This document shows, in pieces, positions 17,560 through 25,035 of a stretch of 37,730 bases of DNA. Below the pieces are notes generated by a model that was not told the origin of the DNA, did not search any database, and saw only the letters and a program-made list of their open reading frames with translations. The first letter of the stretch is position 1. Every line of letters starts with the position of its first letter. The translations under genes were made by a program, and so were the position numbers. Source of the DNA: Acidobacteriota bacterium (GTDB lineage: Bacteria > Acidobacteriota > Vicinamibacteria > Marinacidobacterales > Marinacidobacteraceae); NCBI GenBank assembly GCA_009835985.1, contig VXWI01000057.1, positions 1 through 37,730 on the forward strand. Direction: 5' to 3'.

Positions 17560-19163
17560 GCGGGCTTCAGGCTCGGTTCCGCGACGGCCGGACCCGACAG
17601 GAAATCCCCGGGTGCGCCAGACCCGGTCTCGGCGTCGCCATCGCGCGCCACCGATCCCGGAACGAGTTCGAACTGCGGTTCCGGCAGCGCCGGAGCGTCC
17701 TCGATCGCCACCGACCCCGCGACCACGGTCCGGATCTCCGGCAGGACGGCGGACCGGCGAATCGCCGACGCCACGGAGGGCGCGGCGCGAATCACGAGTC
17801 CGGCGGTGAAATCCCCCGACTTCTTCTGGGCGCGAACCAGCACGTCCTGGCAAACGGCGCCCAGTGACCGTACCCGGCCGGACCCCCGGCACGCCGGACA
17901 GGGGGCCAGGAGTGCGGACTCGAGCGAGGGGCGCTCCCGTTTCCGGGTAACGATGACGAGCCCGGCCCTCGATTCGGGTGGTGCGACGCGGGTGAAGGCC
18001 GGGTCCCGGCGCAACTCGGCCTGCAGGGTCCGGAACACGCGGTCCCGGTTCCGGCCTTCCTTCATGTCGATGAAATCGATCACGATGATCCCGCCGAGTC
18101 CGCGCAACCGGAGTTGGCGCGCGGTCTCCACCGCCGCCTCGAGATTGGTGACGGTGTTCGTCTCGTCGCGCTCCCCGGTGTCTCCGGTGAAACTGCCAGT
18201 GTTCACGTCCACGGCCACGAGGGCTTCCGTCTGATCGATGATGATCGACCCCCCGGAGGGGAGACGCACCCGGCGCCGGGTTGCCTGTTCGAAGGCCACT
18301 TCGACCCCGTATTCCTCGAAGATCGGGTAGTTCCGCGAGTAGAGCCGAACCTTGTGCTCCATTCCCGGCAGGAACTGGCGGATGAAGTTCACCATCCGCC
18401 CGTAGAGAGTCTCGCTGTCCACCCGGATGACGCTGAATCCCGAGGAGAGCACGTCCCGGATGTAGCGGAACACCATCGGCACCTCGGCCCGGAGACAGGC
18501 CGGCGGACCCGAGAGACTCTCTTTGCGGATCTCCGTCCAGTCGGCCTCGAGGCGCGCAATGTCCGCCGAGAGCGTCTCCTCGTCGCGCTGCTCCGCGGTG
18601 GAACGCGCTACCCACTCTCCCTTCAGGGTGCTCCGGCGCTCGACCAGCGCCGCGATGCGGAGCTGTTCCCGGGGCCCCGCCGTGGCCCTCGAGGTGATGA
18701 TCCCGGTAGGGGCCAGCGGCCGAAAGTCGAAGAACCGCCCCTGGAGATTGAGGTCGCAATTGACCTTGTAACCCTTCGGCCCCAGGGGCTCGCGGACGAC
18801 CTGCACCAGCACCGGCTGTCCGGCGCGCAGGATGTTCTCAAGCCGGAGCCCGGACCCTCCGGACCCGCTTCCGCCCTCGGCTCCGTCCTGGCCGGCCTCC
18901 GGTACGCGGCCTTCTTCCCGCCACGCGTCCAGCGCTCCCTGGGGGATCTGATCGATCTGCAGGAAGGCGTTGCGGTGCAGTCCGATGTCCAGGAAGGCCG
19001 CCTGGGTGCTGGGCACCACCCGCTGCACCCGTCCCCGGTAGATCCCGTGCAACACGCTCTGCTCGGAGCGGTGCTCAACCCCGAGTTCCACCACCACTCC
19101 GTCCTCGAGCAGAGCCATCCGGGTCTCGCCCGGCAGGCTGGTGACGATCAGCTCTCGATACAC
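17556..19163 (-). CDS. rng: Ribonuclease G/E family endoribonuclease
   Basis: This 535-aa enzyme matures rRNA and cuts mRNA. Domains in order: S1-like RNA-binding region (VLHGIYRGRVQRVVPSTQAAF, with an acidic/Gly insert near residues 90-105), 5'-sensor and RNase H-like parts, then the DNase I-like catalytic part with Asp residues in ALVAVDVNTGSFTGD (about 315-330) and VIDFIDMKEGRNRD (about 358), and the zinc-link CPACRGSG (about 421). It lacks the long degradosome scaffold of RNase E, so RNase G is the better name. It follows rodA by about 100 bases. In Escherichia coli too, rng lies downstream of mreBCD. The last 60 residues are Ala/Pro/Ser-rich and look disordered. Confidence 0.93.
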   Translation of the reverse strand: MYRELIVTSLPGETRMALLEDGVVVELGVEHRSEQSVLHGIYRGRVQRVVPSTQAAFLDIGLHRNAFLQIDQIPQGALDAWREEGRVPEAGQDGAEGGSGSGGSGLRLENILRAGQPVLVQVVREPLGPKGYKVNCDLNLQGRFFDFRPLAPTGIITSRATAGPREQLRIAALVERRSTLKGEWVARSTAEQRDEETLSADIARLEADWTEIRKESLSGPPACLRAEVPMVFRYIRDVLSSGFSVIRVDSETLYGRMVNFIRQFLPGMEHKVRLYSRNYPIFEEYGVEVAFEQATRRRVRLPSGGSIIIDQTEALVAVDVNTGSFTGDTGERDETNTVTNLEAAVETARQLRLRGLGGIIVIDFIDMKEGRNRDRVFRTLQAELRRDPAFTRVAPPESRAGLVIVTRKRERPSLESALLAPCPACRGSGRVRSLGAVCQDVLVRAQKKSGDFTAGLVIRAAPSVASAIRRSAVLPEIRTVVAGSVAIEDAPALPEPQFELVPGSVARDGDAETGSGAPGDFLSGPAVAEPSLKPA

Positions 19164-19265
19164 AGAACTACGGGGAAGGGCGGCGGGGCGTTCGCCGAAA
19201 CCGTAGCACGGAAGCGGGCCGATCCCCCCGCTCGGAGCACCGGCCTCGGGCCGGAGCCCGGCGCA

Positions 19266-20369
19266 CTACGTGAGGAAGTTGCGGCGGCGCACCGAGGCGG
19301 CCAACCCGATGGCCGCCGCGGCGATCAGCAGGGAGTTCCCTCCGTAGCTCATGAATGGCAGGGGGAACCCCTTGATGGGGACGATCCCCGCCACCATCGC
19401 GATGTTGTAGAGCGCCTGGAGGTGGATCATGAGAAAGAAGCCGCCCACCATGAAGGCGCCGGTCGGGTCCTTGTTCTCAACCGCTTCCACCGCGATCTGA
19501 AGAAGACGCAGGCCGAGGACCAGGTAGAGACCGAGAACGGCGACCACGCCCAGGAACCCAAACTCCTCGGCAAGCACCGCGAATACGAAGTCGGTGTGAG
19601 GAGCCGGGAGAAACTGGAGATTGGTCTGTGGCCCCTGGAGCCAACCGGTACCGAAGAGACCTCCCGAACCGACCGCGATCGAAGCCTGCAGCGTCTGATA
19701 TCCCGCGCCCAGGGGATCGCTCTCCGGGTTGAGGAAGGAGAGGACCCGGATGCGCTGGTAGTCGCGCAGCCCGAAAACCCAGATCAACGGCAGGGCCAGG
19801 ACGGCGCTGCCGCTGGCGGCCAGCATCCATTTGCGGGAGATCGTCACGCCGCTGAAGAACACCATCCCGACCCCAATGCCGAACAGGATTGCCGCGCTTC
19901 CGAGATCGGGCTGCGCCGCCACCGCCAGCACAAGGGCCCCGGACGCCGCGATCCAGCCGACCGTGGCGCGGCGGCTCAGCGGCTCGTGCCGGGAGCGGGC
20001 GATCAGATGGGCCAACAGGAGCACCAGGGAGATCTTCGCCAGCTCGCCCGGTTGCACCGTCAGGGCGCCCACTTCGAGCCATCGGCGGGTGCCCGCCCGG
20101 AGCGCGCCGGAAGTGATGGCGACGGCGCTGAGGCCGAGCGCCACCAGGAACAGCGCCGGGGACAGGCGAGCCAACTGGCGATGGTCCATGCGGTAAGCGA
20201 CGACGCCGACGCCGAGAGCGATCCCGAGCCGGATGAGGTGCGCGCCGAGGGTGGCCCCGGAAGCGACCCCCCGCAGCGCGCTCTCCAACAGCAACACCGC
20301 AATCGCGACCAGGAGTCCCACACAGACGAGGAGCACCCGGTCCACGCCCTCGCGCGCTCTCAGTTCCAT
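19266..20369 (-). CDS. rodA: Rod-shape SEDS glycosyltransferase RodA
   Basis: A 367-aa polytopic membrane enzyme that polymerises lipid II into glycan strands for side-wall growth, working with PBP2. Family signs: WLEVGALTVQPGELAKISLVL, AAQPDLGSAAI and GFPLPFMSYGGNSLL near the end, the last being the classic SEDS signature. The frame extends upstream to 20663, antisense-like and overlapping mrdA. The ATG at 20369 (MELRAREG) has GAGAGG eight bases before it and gives a normal length. It starts 28 bases after mrdA ends, so the two are co-expressed, as expected for a functional pair. Confidence 0.95.
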   Translation of the reverse strand: MELRAREGVDRVLLVCVGLLVAIAVLLLESALRGVASGATLGAHLIRLGIALGVGVVAYRMDHRQLARLSPALFLVALGLSAVAITSGALRAGTRRWLEVGALTVQPGELAKISLVLLLAHLIARSRHEPLSRRATVGWIAASGALVLAVAAQPDLGSAAILFGIGVGMVFFSGVTISRKWMLAASGSAVLALPLIWVFGLRDYQRIRVLSFLNPESDPLGAGYQTLQASIAVGSGGLFGTGWLQGPQTNLQFLPAPHTDFVFAVLAEEFGFLGVVAVLGLYLVLGLRLLQIAVEAVENKDPTGAFMVGGFFLMIHLQALYNIAMVAGIVPIKGFPLPFMSYGGNSLLIAAAAIGLAASVRRRNFLT

Positions 20370-20397
20370 GGTGCGCACCTCTCGGGACAAAAACGGC

Positions 20398-22173
20398 TCA
20401 CTCGTCCGCCCCTCCGCCCCCGACGGCCCGGGTCGCGGGTGCATCCTCGAAGTAGGTCCGCAGGATCTCTCCTCCGATCGGCGCCGCCGCAGCCCCCCCG
20501 GCGCCCCCGTGTTCGACCACGACGGCGATCGCGATCTGCGGGTCGTCGAACGGCGCGAACCCCACAAACCAGGCGTGGGTACGCAGCTCGTACGGCCGGT
20601 CCTCGTTGTTGGGGGCCACCAGGTTGGCGCTTGCCACCTGAGCGGTTCCCGTCTTTGCCGCAACCTCGACGCCGGGCATCCGGGCCCGCCACGCCGTCCC
20701 CGACAACACCGCGTCCCGCATCCCCTCGCGGATCGCCTCGAAGTGTTCGGGCAGGAGTCCGCCCACCTGTCCCCCGGGTTCCATGCCGACCAGTCTCGGG
20801 GTCGGGATGTTCCCCCCCGAAGCGACCGCCGCGGCCAGCCGGGCCATCTGGATCGGGGTCACGGAGACGGCTCCCTGGCCGACGGAAACCGAGGCCGTCT
20901 CGCTCGCGTACCAACGCTCTCCCATGACCCGGCGCTTCCATTCGCGGGTCGGAATGAGACCGCTCGACTCGTTCCTGAGATCCACGCCGGTCGGCGCTCC
21001 GAGACCGAAGGCCCGTGCGTAGGACGCGATGACGTCCACGTCGAGGGCTTCCGACAGGCGATAGAAGAAGACGTTGCAGGACTTCGCGATCGCTTCGCGG
21101 AGCGTGACGGCGCCGTGTCCCTCCCCGCGGTGGCACCGGAATGTCCGACCCGCAACCCGGGCCCGGCCGTTGCAGGTGATGCGGGTCTCAGGCCCGACGA
21201 TCCCTTCGGCCAGCCCCGCGGCGGCGGTCACCAGCTTGAAGGCCGAGCCCGGGGGGTACCGGCCCTGCACCGCCCGGTTGAGCAGCGGAGTCGCGGAGTC
21301 GGCGAGCATTTCCCGGAACCTGCCGGCGTCGCCGCGAAAGTCCTCGGGATTCTCCGCCGGGTAGCTGCCCAGGCCCAGCACTTCGCCGGTCCGCACATCA
21401 AGCGCCGCGAAGGCTCCGCGGTGCTCCCCGAACGCGCGGTGGGCCGCTTCCTGGAGGCCGCCGAGGACATTGAGCTGCAGGGTTTCGCCGCGTACCGGTT
21501 CCGTCCTCCGGAGCCCGCCGGAGACGAGGACGCGCTGACGGCTGTCCACGACCTGGTCCAGATACCCGTCGGAGCCGACCAGGGTCGTGTTGTAGACCCG
21601 CTCGATTCCGTCCTGTCCCACCAGGTCCTCCGAGGCAGCGGCAACGAACTCCTCGAGCAGCAACTGCGCCGCCGTGACCTCGCCGACGTACCCGAGCAGG
21701 TGCGCGGTCGCCTGACCGAGCGGGTAGTCGCGCGCCGGCACGAACTCCACCCGTACTCCCGGGAGTTCCCGTCGGCGGGCTTCGAAGAAAGCCGCTTCGG
21801 CGAAGGGGATCCCGGAGCGCACCACCGCCGGACCGCGGGCCGCGCGCGCCTCGAGGCCGGCGCGGTCCGCATCCTCCACCGCGAGAAGTCCCAGCTCCTC
21901 GAGTTGGCGAAGTCCCCCGCTGTCGGCAAGGAGCGTGAACGACGGCTCGCTCCGGGCGAGGACCTGCCCACCCCGGTCCACCACGAGTCCCCGGGGAGCG
22001 CGGCGGCGCTCGGTCTGGAGATAGTTGTCCCGGGCCAGGCTGCTGAACTCCTCGCCCCGAACGATCTGGAGCTGCCAGAAGCGGACGGTCAACAGGATGA
22101 CGAACGCCCAGAGCGGGTAGCGCGCGATGGTCAGCCGGCGGCGGATGCGGGCGAGGTACTCGGCGTGGATCAC
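20398..22173 (-). CDS. mrdA: Penicillin-binding protein 2 (transpeptidase)
   Basis: A 591-aa class B PBP that cross-links elongating peptidoglycan. One N-terminal membrane span (about residues 18-35) is followed by the dimerisation domain (RAPRGLVVDRGGQVLARSEPS). The transpeptidase motifs are complete: SxxK in YPPGSAFKLV (Ser about 310), SxN in AKSCNVFFYR (about 362) and KTG in AAKTGTAQVA (about 503). Start is GTG 22173 with GGAGG seven bases upstream. The order mreD-mrdA-rodA is standard for the elongasome. The C-terminus ends in a short Gly-rich acidic tail. Confidence 0.95.
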   Translation of the reverse strand: MIHAEYLARIRRRLTIARYPLWAFVILLTVRFWQLQIVRGEEFSSLARDNYLQTERRRAPRGLVVDRGGQVLARSEPSFTLLADSGGLRQLEELGLLAVEDADRAGLEARAARGPAVVRSGIPFAEAAFFEARRRELPGVRVEFVPARDYPLGQATAHLLGYVGEVTAAQLLLEEFVAAASEDLVGQDGIERVYNTTLVGSDGYLDQVVDSRQRVLVSGGLRRTEPVRGETLQLNVLGGLQEAAHRAFGEHRGAFAALDVRTGEVLGLGSYPAENPEDFRGDAGRFREMLADSATPLLNRAVQGRYPPGSAFKLVTAAAGLAEGIVGPETRITCNGRARVAGRTFRCHRGEGHGAVTLREAIAKSCNVFFYRLSEALDVDVIASYARAFGLGAPTGVDLRNESSGLIPTREWKRRVMGERWYASETASVSVGQGAVSVTPIQMARLAAAVASGGNIPTPRLVGMEPGGQVGGLLPEHFEAIREGMRDAVLSGTAWRARMPGVEVAAKTGTAQVASANLVAPNNEDRPYELRTHAWFVGFAPFDDPQIAIAVVVEHGGAGGAAAAPIGGEILRTYFEDAPATRAVGGGGADE

Positions 22174-22198
22174 GATGCGCCCTCCGGGGCGAGGCTTC

Positions 22199-22684
22199 TC
22201 ATGGCGCCGGGTACCCCGCCGGCCGGGGCCGCAGGAACCGGACCGCCAGGAGTCCGTAGATCACGGTGACGGGGATCCCGAATCCGGCCGCCCCCAGTTC
22301 GAGAGCGGGAATCGTGGTGAATCCGGCCACTTCACCAAGCGCCCAGAGAATCGCCAGATCGGCGGCGGCGGCGAAGAGGACAAGCAGCGGGACCCCGGCC
22401 CGGGTATCCAGGGGAGGATGCTCACGGGCGCGCGCCGCCAGGAAGACGACCAGCGGTTTCGAAAAACCATTCATCCCCAGCAGACCACCGGAGAAGGAAT
22501 CCTGCAAGAGCCCCGTCACCAGGCCGAATCCGATGGCCGGGCCCGTCCCCGCGAGCAACGCCACCGCCGCGGCGGTGGCGAGCAGGAAATCCGGCGCCAC
22601 GCCATCGCCCACGGTCAGGGGCCATACCGCAGTCTGGAGCAGGAAGGCGGCGAGCACCGCGAGGGCGGCTCTTGCATAGCTCAT
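22199..22684 (-). CDS. mreD: Rod shape-determining protein MreD
   Basis: A 161-aa protein, hydrophobic throughout, with about five membrane spans. The pattern GLVTGLLQDSFSGGLLGMNGFS is the most conserved part of MreD. It helps couple MreB filaments to the periplasmic elongation machinery. Its ATG overlaps the mreC stop (ATGA), and mrdA starts 25 bases later. Identification rests on this motif plus position. Confidence 0.9.
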   Translation of the reverse strand: MSYARAALAVLAAFLLQTAVWPLTVGDGVAPDFLLATAAAVALLAGTGPAIGFGLVTGLLQDSFSGGLLGMNGFSKPLVVFLAARAREHPPLDTRAGVPLLVLFAAAADLAILWALGEVAGFTTIPALELGAAGFGIPVTVIYGLLAVRFLRPRPAGYPAP

Positions 22685-23529
22685 GGCGCCGCATCCGGGT
22701 CCGGCGGCAACCCGAAGTCGTCCGGGGGCGGCAGCACGAACACCCGTTCCAGCGTGTCGAAGTCCACGGCCGGCTCGACGGCAATCTCGAGGAGCAGGCC
22801 GGCGCCCTCGTGGACCGTGGACACGTGCCCGACCAGAAGCCCCTTCGGATAGAGCTGATCGAGCCCGCTCGATATCACCTCTTCCCCGATGGCGATCGCC
22901 TGCCCGACCGGCACGAAATGGAGCCGGTAGCCGCTCGCGCCGCCCTCCCCGGCAGCGGCCCGGACCACTCCGCGGGTCCGGCTCCCGGAGGTGATGACGG
23001 CGACGGCAGCGGTGGAAGCCGACAATAGCTCGATCTGGCTCACCCCGGGCCCGACCGCCACGACCCGCCCGGCAAGTCCGCTTGCCGCCATCACCGGAGC
23101 GTCCCGCTCGATGCCGTGCCGGCTGCCCCGGTTCACGGTGACCGTGCGATCCAGCGGCGATGCGCTGACACCCACGACCTCACCCGAGACCGGTTCCCCC
23201 AGGTCCATCGCCGCGGCATCCAGGTCCGTGAACCCGCGCGCGCGCTCGAGCATGCCCCGCTGGACGGTCAGCTCCCACTCCAACCGGGCCACCCGGTCAC
23301 GCAACGCGTCCCGCGCCAGCCGCATCTCGTGCGCCTCCCCCACGGTCTCGACCCACGACGAAACCGCGCGAGTCGAATCGACCAGCAGGCTCTGGCCCCC
23401 GCCGAACACCGCGGCCAGACCGTCCCGGATCGGAAAGCTGATCCCGCTCCGCACCTGAAACGTCAGTCCCAGGAAGTTCGCAGCCAGCACGATCCCCAGG
23501 AGGATTCCGTGGCCACGTTTCGCGGGCAC
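22681..23529 (-). CDS. mreC: Rod shape-determining protein MreC
   Basis: A 282-aa single-pass inner-membrane protein that activates the RodA-PBP2 pair. It has one N-terminal span (GILLGIVLAANFLGLTFQV), then a coiled coil (about residues 65-95, LARDALRDRVARLEWELTVQ), then the beta-rich domain with VVGVSASPLDRTVTVNRGS, VMAASGLAGRVVAVGP and VISSGLDQLYPKGLLVG, all typical of MreC. The C-terminus is Pro/Asp-rich. It overlaps mreD by four bases. The spacer ahead of it is unusually long for mreB-mreC (293 bases) and holds the structured RNA described separately. Distance from the mreB promoter suggests that expression might depend on reading through that element. Confidence 0.94.
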   Translation of the reverse strand: MPAKRGHGILLGIVLAANFLGLTFQVRSGISFPIRDGLAAVFGGGQSLLVDSTRAVSSWVETVGEAHEMRLARDALRDRVARLEWELTVQRGMLERARGFTDLDAAAMDLGEPVSGEVVGVSASPLDRTVTVNRGSRHGIERDAPVMAASGLAGRVVAVGPGVSQIELLSASTAAVAVITSGSRTRGVVRAAAGEGGASGYRLHFVPVGQAIAIGEEVISSGLDQLYPKGLLVGHVSTVHEGAGLLLEIAVEPAVDFDTLERVFVLPPPDDFGLPPDPDAAP

Positions 23530-23590
23530 CGGCTGGCTAGTACCTCTCCGTCAAGGTCGGCCCTGCCGATCGCAGGGTCCGCACTAGGTT

Positions 23591-23809
23591 AACAACCTGT
23601 GGTGAAACCCGCGTGAGCGCCGAGACGGGCGAGGCCCAGTTCTCCCGGTGGGGGTCCGGCTGACAAGGCGCGTGAGGGAGGAATACCGAGTGTATTCCGA
23701 CCGAAACGCAACGATGAGCGCCTCTTGGAGGCGCGGTTCAGACGGGATGCATCGCCCGTCGAGCCCCCACCGGGAGAACTGGGCCGCGTGGGATTTGCCA
23801 CAGGCTGTT
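23591..23809 (+). ncRNA. Structured RNA in the mreB-mreC spacer, HEARO / IscB omega-RNA-like
   Basis: The plus strand, antisense to the mre operon, folds into one compact structure. The outer stem pairs 23596-23602 with 23798-23804 (7 bp), extended by 23591-23594 with 23806-23809. An unbroken 22-bp stem pairs 23633-23654 with 23764-23785. Inside it are three hairpins: 23680-23686/23692-23698 (GGAATAC/GTATTCC), 23718-23724/23728-23734 (GCGCCTC/GAGGCGC) and 23741-23746/23755-23760 (GACGGG/CCCGTC). Blocks such as GGGAGGAATAC, CGGTTCAGACGGGATGCATC, CGAGCCCCCACC and the closing GTGGGATTT resemble, from memory, the HEARO family, the guide RNA of IscB nucleases. There is no open frame of coding character in it and no nuclease or transposase nearby. 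The structure is seen directly; the family name is my recognition and needs a covariance search. Confidence 0.6.
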
Positions 23810-23822
23810 TGCCCCGCCCGAC

Positions 23823-24851
23823 TCACACGTCGTGCCGGGAGACCTGCTGGAGCAGGTCCATCCGCTCCAGCATGACGCCGGCCCCGTTCACGACGCAGTC
23901 GAGCGGGTGCTCCGCCACCTTGACCGCCAGGTTCGTCTCGTCGGCGAGCAGTTCCGGCAGCCCCCCGAGGAGCGCGCCCCCGCCCGTCAACAGAATGCCG
24001 TTCTCCACGAGGTCCGCGGAGAGTTCGGGTTCCACCTTCTCCAGCACGTTCGCCACCGCGGTGAGGAGCTGGTGCAGCGGACCGCTCAAGCCCTCCCGGA
24101 TGTCCTGGTCGGTCACCGTCAGCGTGGCGGGAGACAGGCGGGAAAGGTCCCGGCCGCGGATTTCCATGCTGCGCGCCTGCATTCCCGGCCGGGCGCTGCC
24201 GAGGGCCATCTTGATCCGCTCGCCGGTCCGCTCGCCGACCAGCAGTCCGTGGGCCCGCCGCAGGTGTTCGATGATCCCCTGCGTGAACATGTCGCCCGCG
24301 GCGCGCACGGAGGTGCCGGCGGCGATCCCCGAAAGCGAGATGACCGCGATGTCGGTGGTGCCGCCGCCGATGTCCACCACGCAGCAGCCGATGGGCGTCG
24401 TGACGTCGAGTCCCGCGCCGATGGCGGCCGCGATGGGCTGCTGAACCAGGAACACCTCGCTGGCCCGCGCCCGAAGCACGCTGTCGCGCACCGCGCGCCG
24501 CTCCACGGGCGTGATCCTGAGGGGCACGCCGACCACCATCCGGGGGGCCGCCCAGCGCCGCCTCCCCAGCGCCTTCTGCACGAAGTGGCTGATCATCCGT
24601 TCCGCCGCCTCGAAGTCGGCGATCACCCCGTCCTGCATCGGACGGATCGCCTTGATGTGGTCGGGGGTCTTGCCGACCATGTCGTACGCCTCCGCCCCGA
24701 CCGCCTCCACCCGTTTGGTGACCGTGTTCATGGCCACCACGGACGGCTCGCGGAGGATGATTCCCGAATCCTGGGTATAGATGAGGGTGTTGGCGGTTCC
24801 GAGATCTACCGCGAGGTCAACGGAAAAGAGGCTGAGTAGGTATTTGAGCAT
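23823..24851 (-). CDS. mreB: Actin-like rod-shape protein MreB
   Basis: A 342-aa bacterial actin that positions the wall-elongation machinery under the inner membrane. Actin-fold motifs are clear: VDLGTANTLIYTQDSGI (phosphate 1), VVGVPLRITPVERRAVRDS, CCVVDIGGGTTDIAVISL (phosphate 2) and LLTGGGALLGGLPELL (adenosine). It is complete and ends 14 bases from the edge of the structured RNA. It is the first gene of the minus-strand envelope operon. The 184-base gap to divergent ppiD should hold the promoters for both; I see only a weak TAGTCT/TAGACT region around 24929-24942 within AGTCTAAAGACT. Confidence 0.97.
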   Translation of the reverse strand: MLKYLLSLFSVDLAVDLGTANTLIYTQDSGIILREPSVVAMNTVTKRVEAVGAEAYDMVGKTPDHIKAIRPMQDGVIADFEAAERMISHFVQKALGRRRWAAPRMVVGVPLRITPVERRAVRDSVLRARASEVFLVQQPIAAAIGAGLDVTTPIGCCVVDIGGGTTDIAVISLSGIAAGTSVRAAGDMFTQGIIEHLRRAHGLLVGERTGERIKMALGSARPGMQARSMEIRGRDLSRLSPATLTVTDQDIREGLSGPLHQLLTAVANVLEKVEPELSADLVENGILLTGGGALLGGLPELLADETNLAVKVAEHPLDCVVNGAGVMLERMDLLQQVSRHDV

Positions 24852-25035
24852 CAGGCGAAGCCGGGTAGCGGAACGGTGTCGAGGATTTCAAGAATGGCCC
24901 GGACGGGGTTTGCGGCGGGAGGCGCGCGAGTCTAAAGACTACCAGTGAAGCCGCAGGCGTGACATTCGCCGGCCGCGCGTTTTCCCGTCCGGGTTTGCCG
25001 GCCGGCAGTCCTCGGCGGTACCATGGCCGGTTGCC

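Noticed and set aside
18114-20927. Plus-strand open frame of 937 codons antisense to RNase G, rodA and mrdA
   Set aside because: Low-complexity Arg/Gly/Pro/His content and exact overlap with well-recognised minus-strand genes; GC-rich coding DNA keeps one antisense frame open.
23530-23822. 6S RNA, SRP RNA, tmRNA or RNase P RNA as the identity of the mreB-mreC RNA
   Set aside because: I could not find the conserved cores of these families (for example the RNase P GAGGAAAGTCC block or the SRP tetraloop region).
23584-23826. Minus-strand 80-codon frame across the structured RNA
   Set aside because: It follows the RNA stems rather than coding bias, has no good ribosome site in context, and no recognisable protein.
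24929-24940. AGTCTAAAGACT upstream of mreB as an operator or promoter
   Set aside because: The arms are only 4 bp and no -35 partner with normal spacing is visible; kept only as a remark under mreB.
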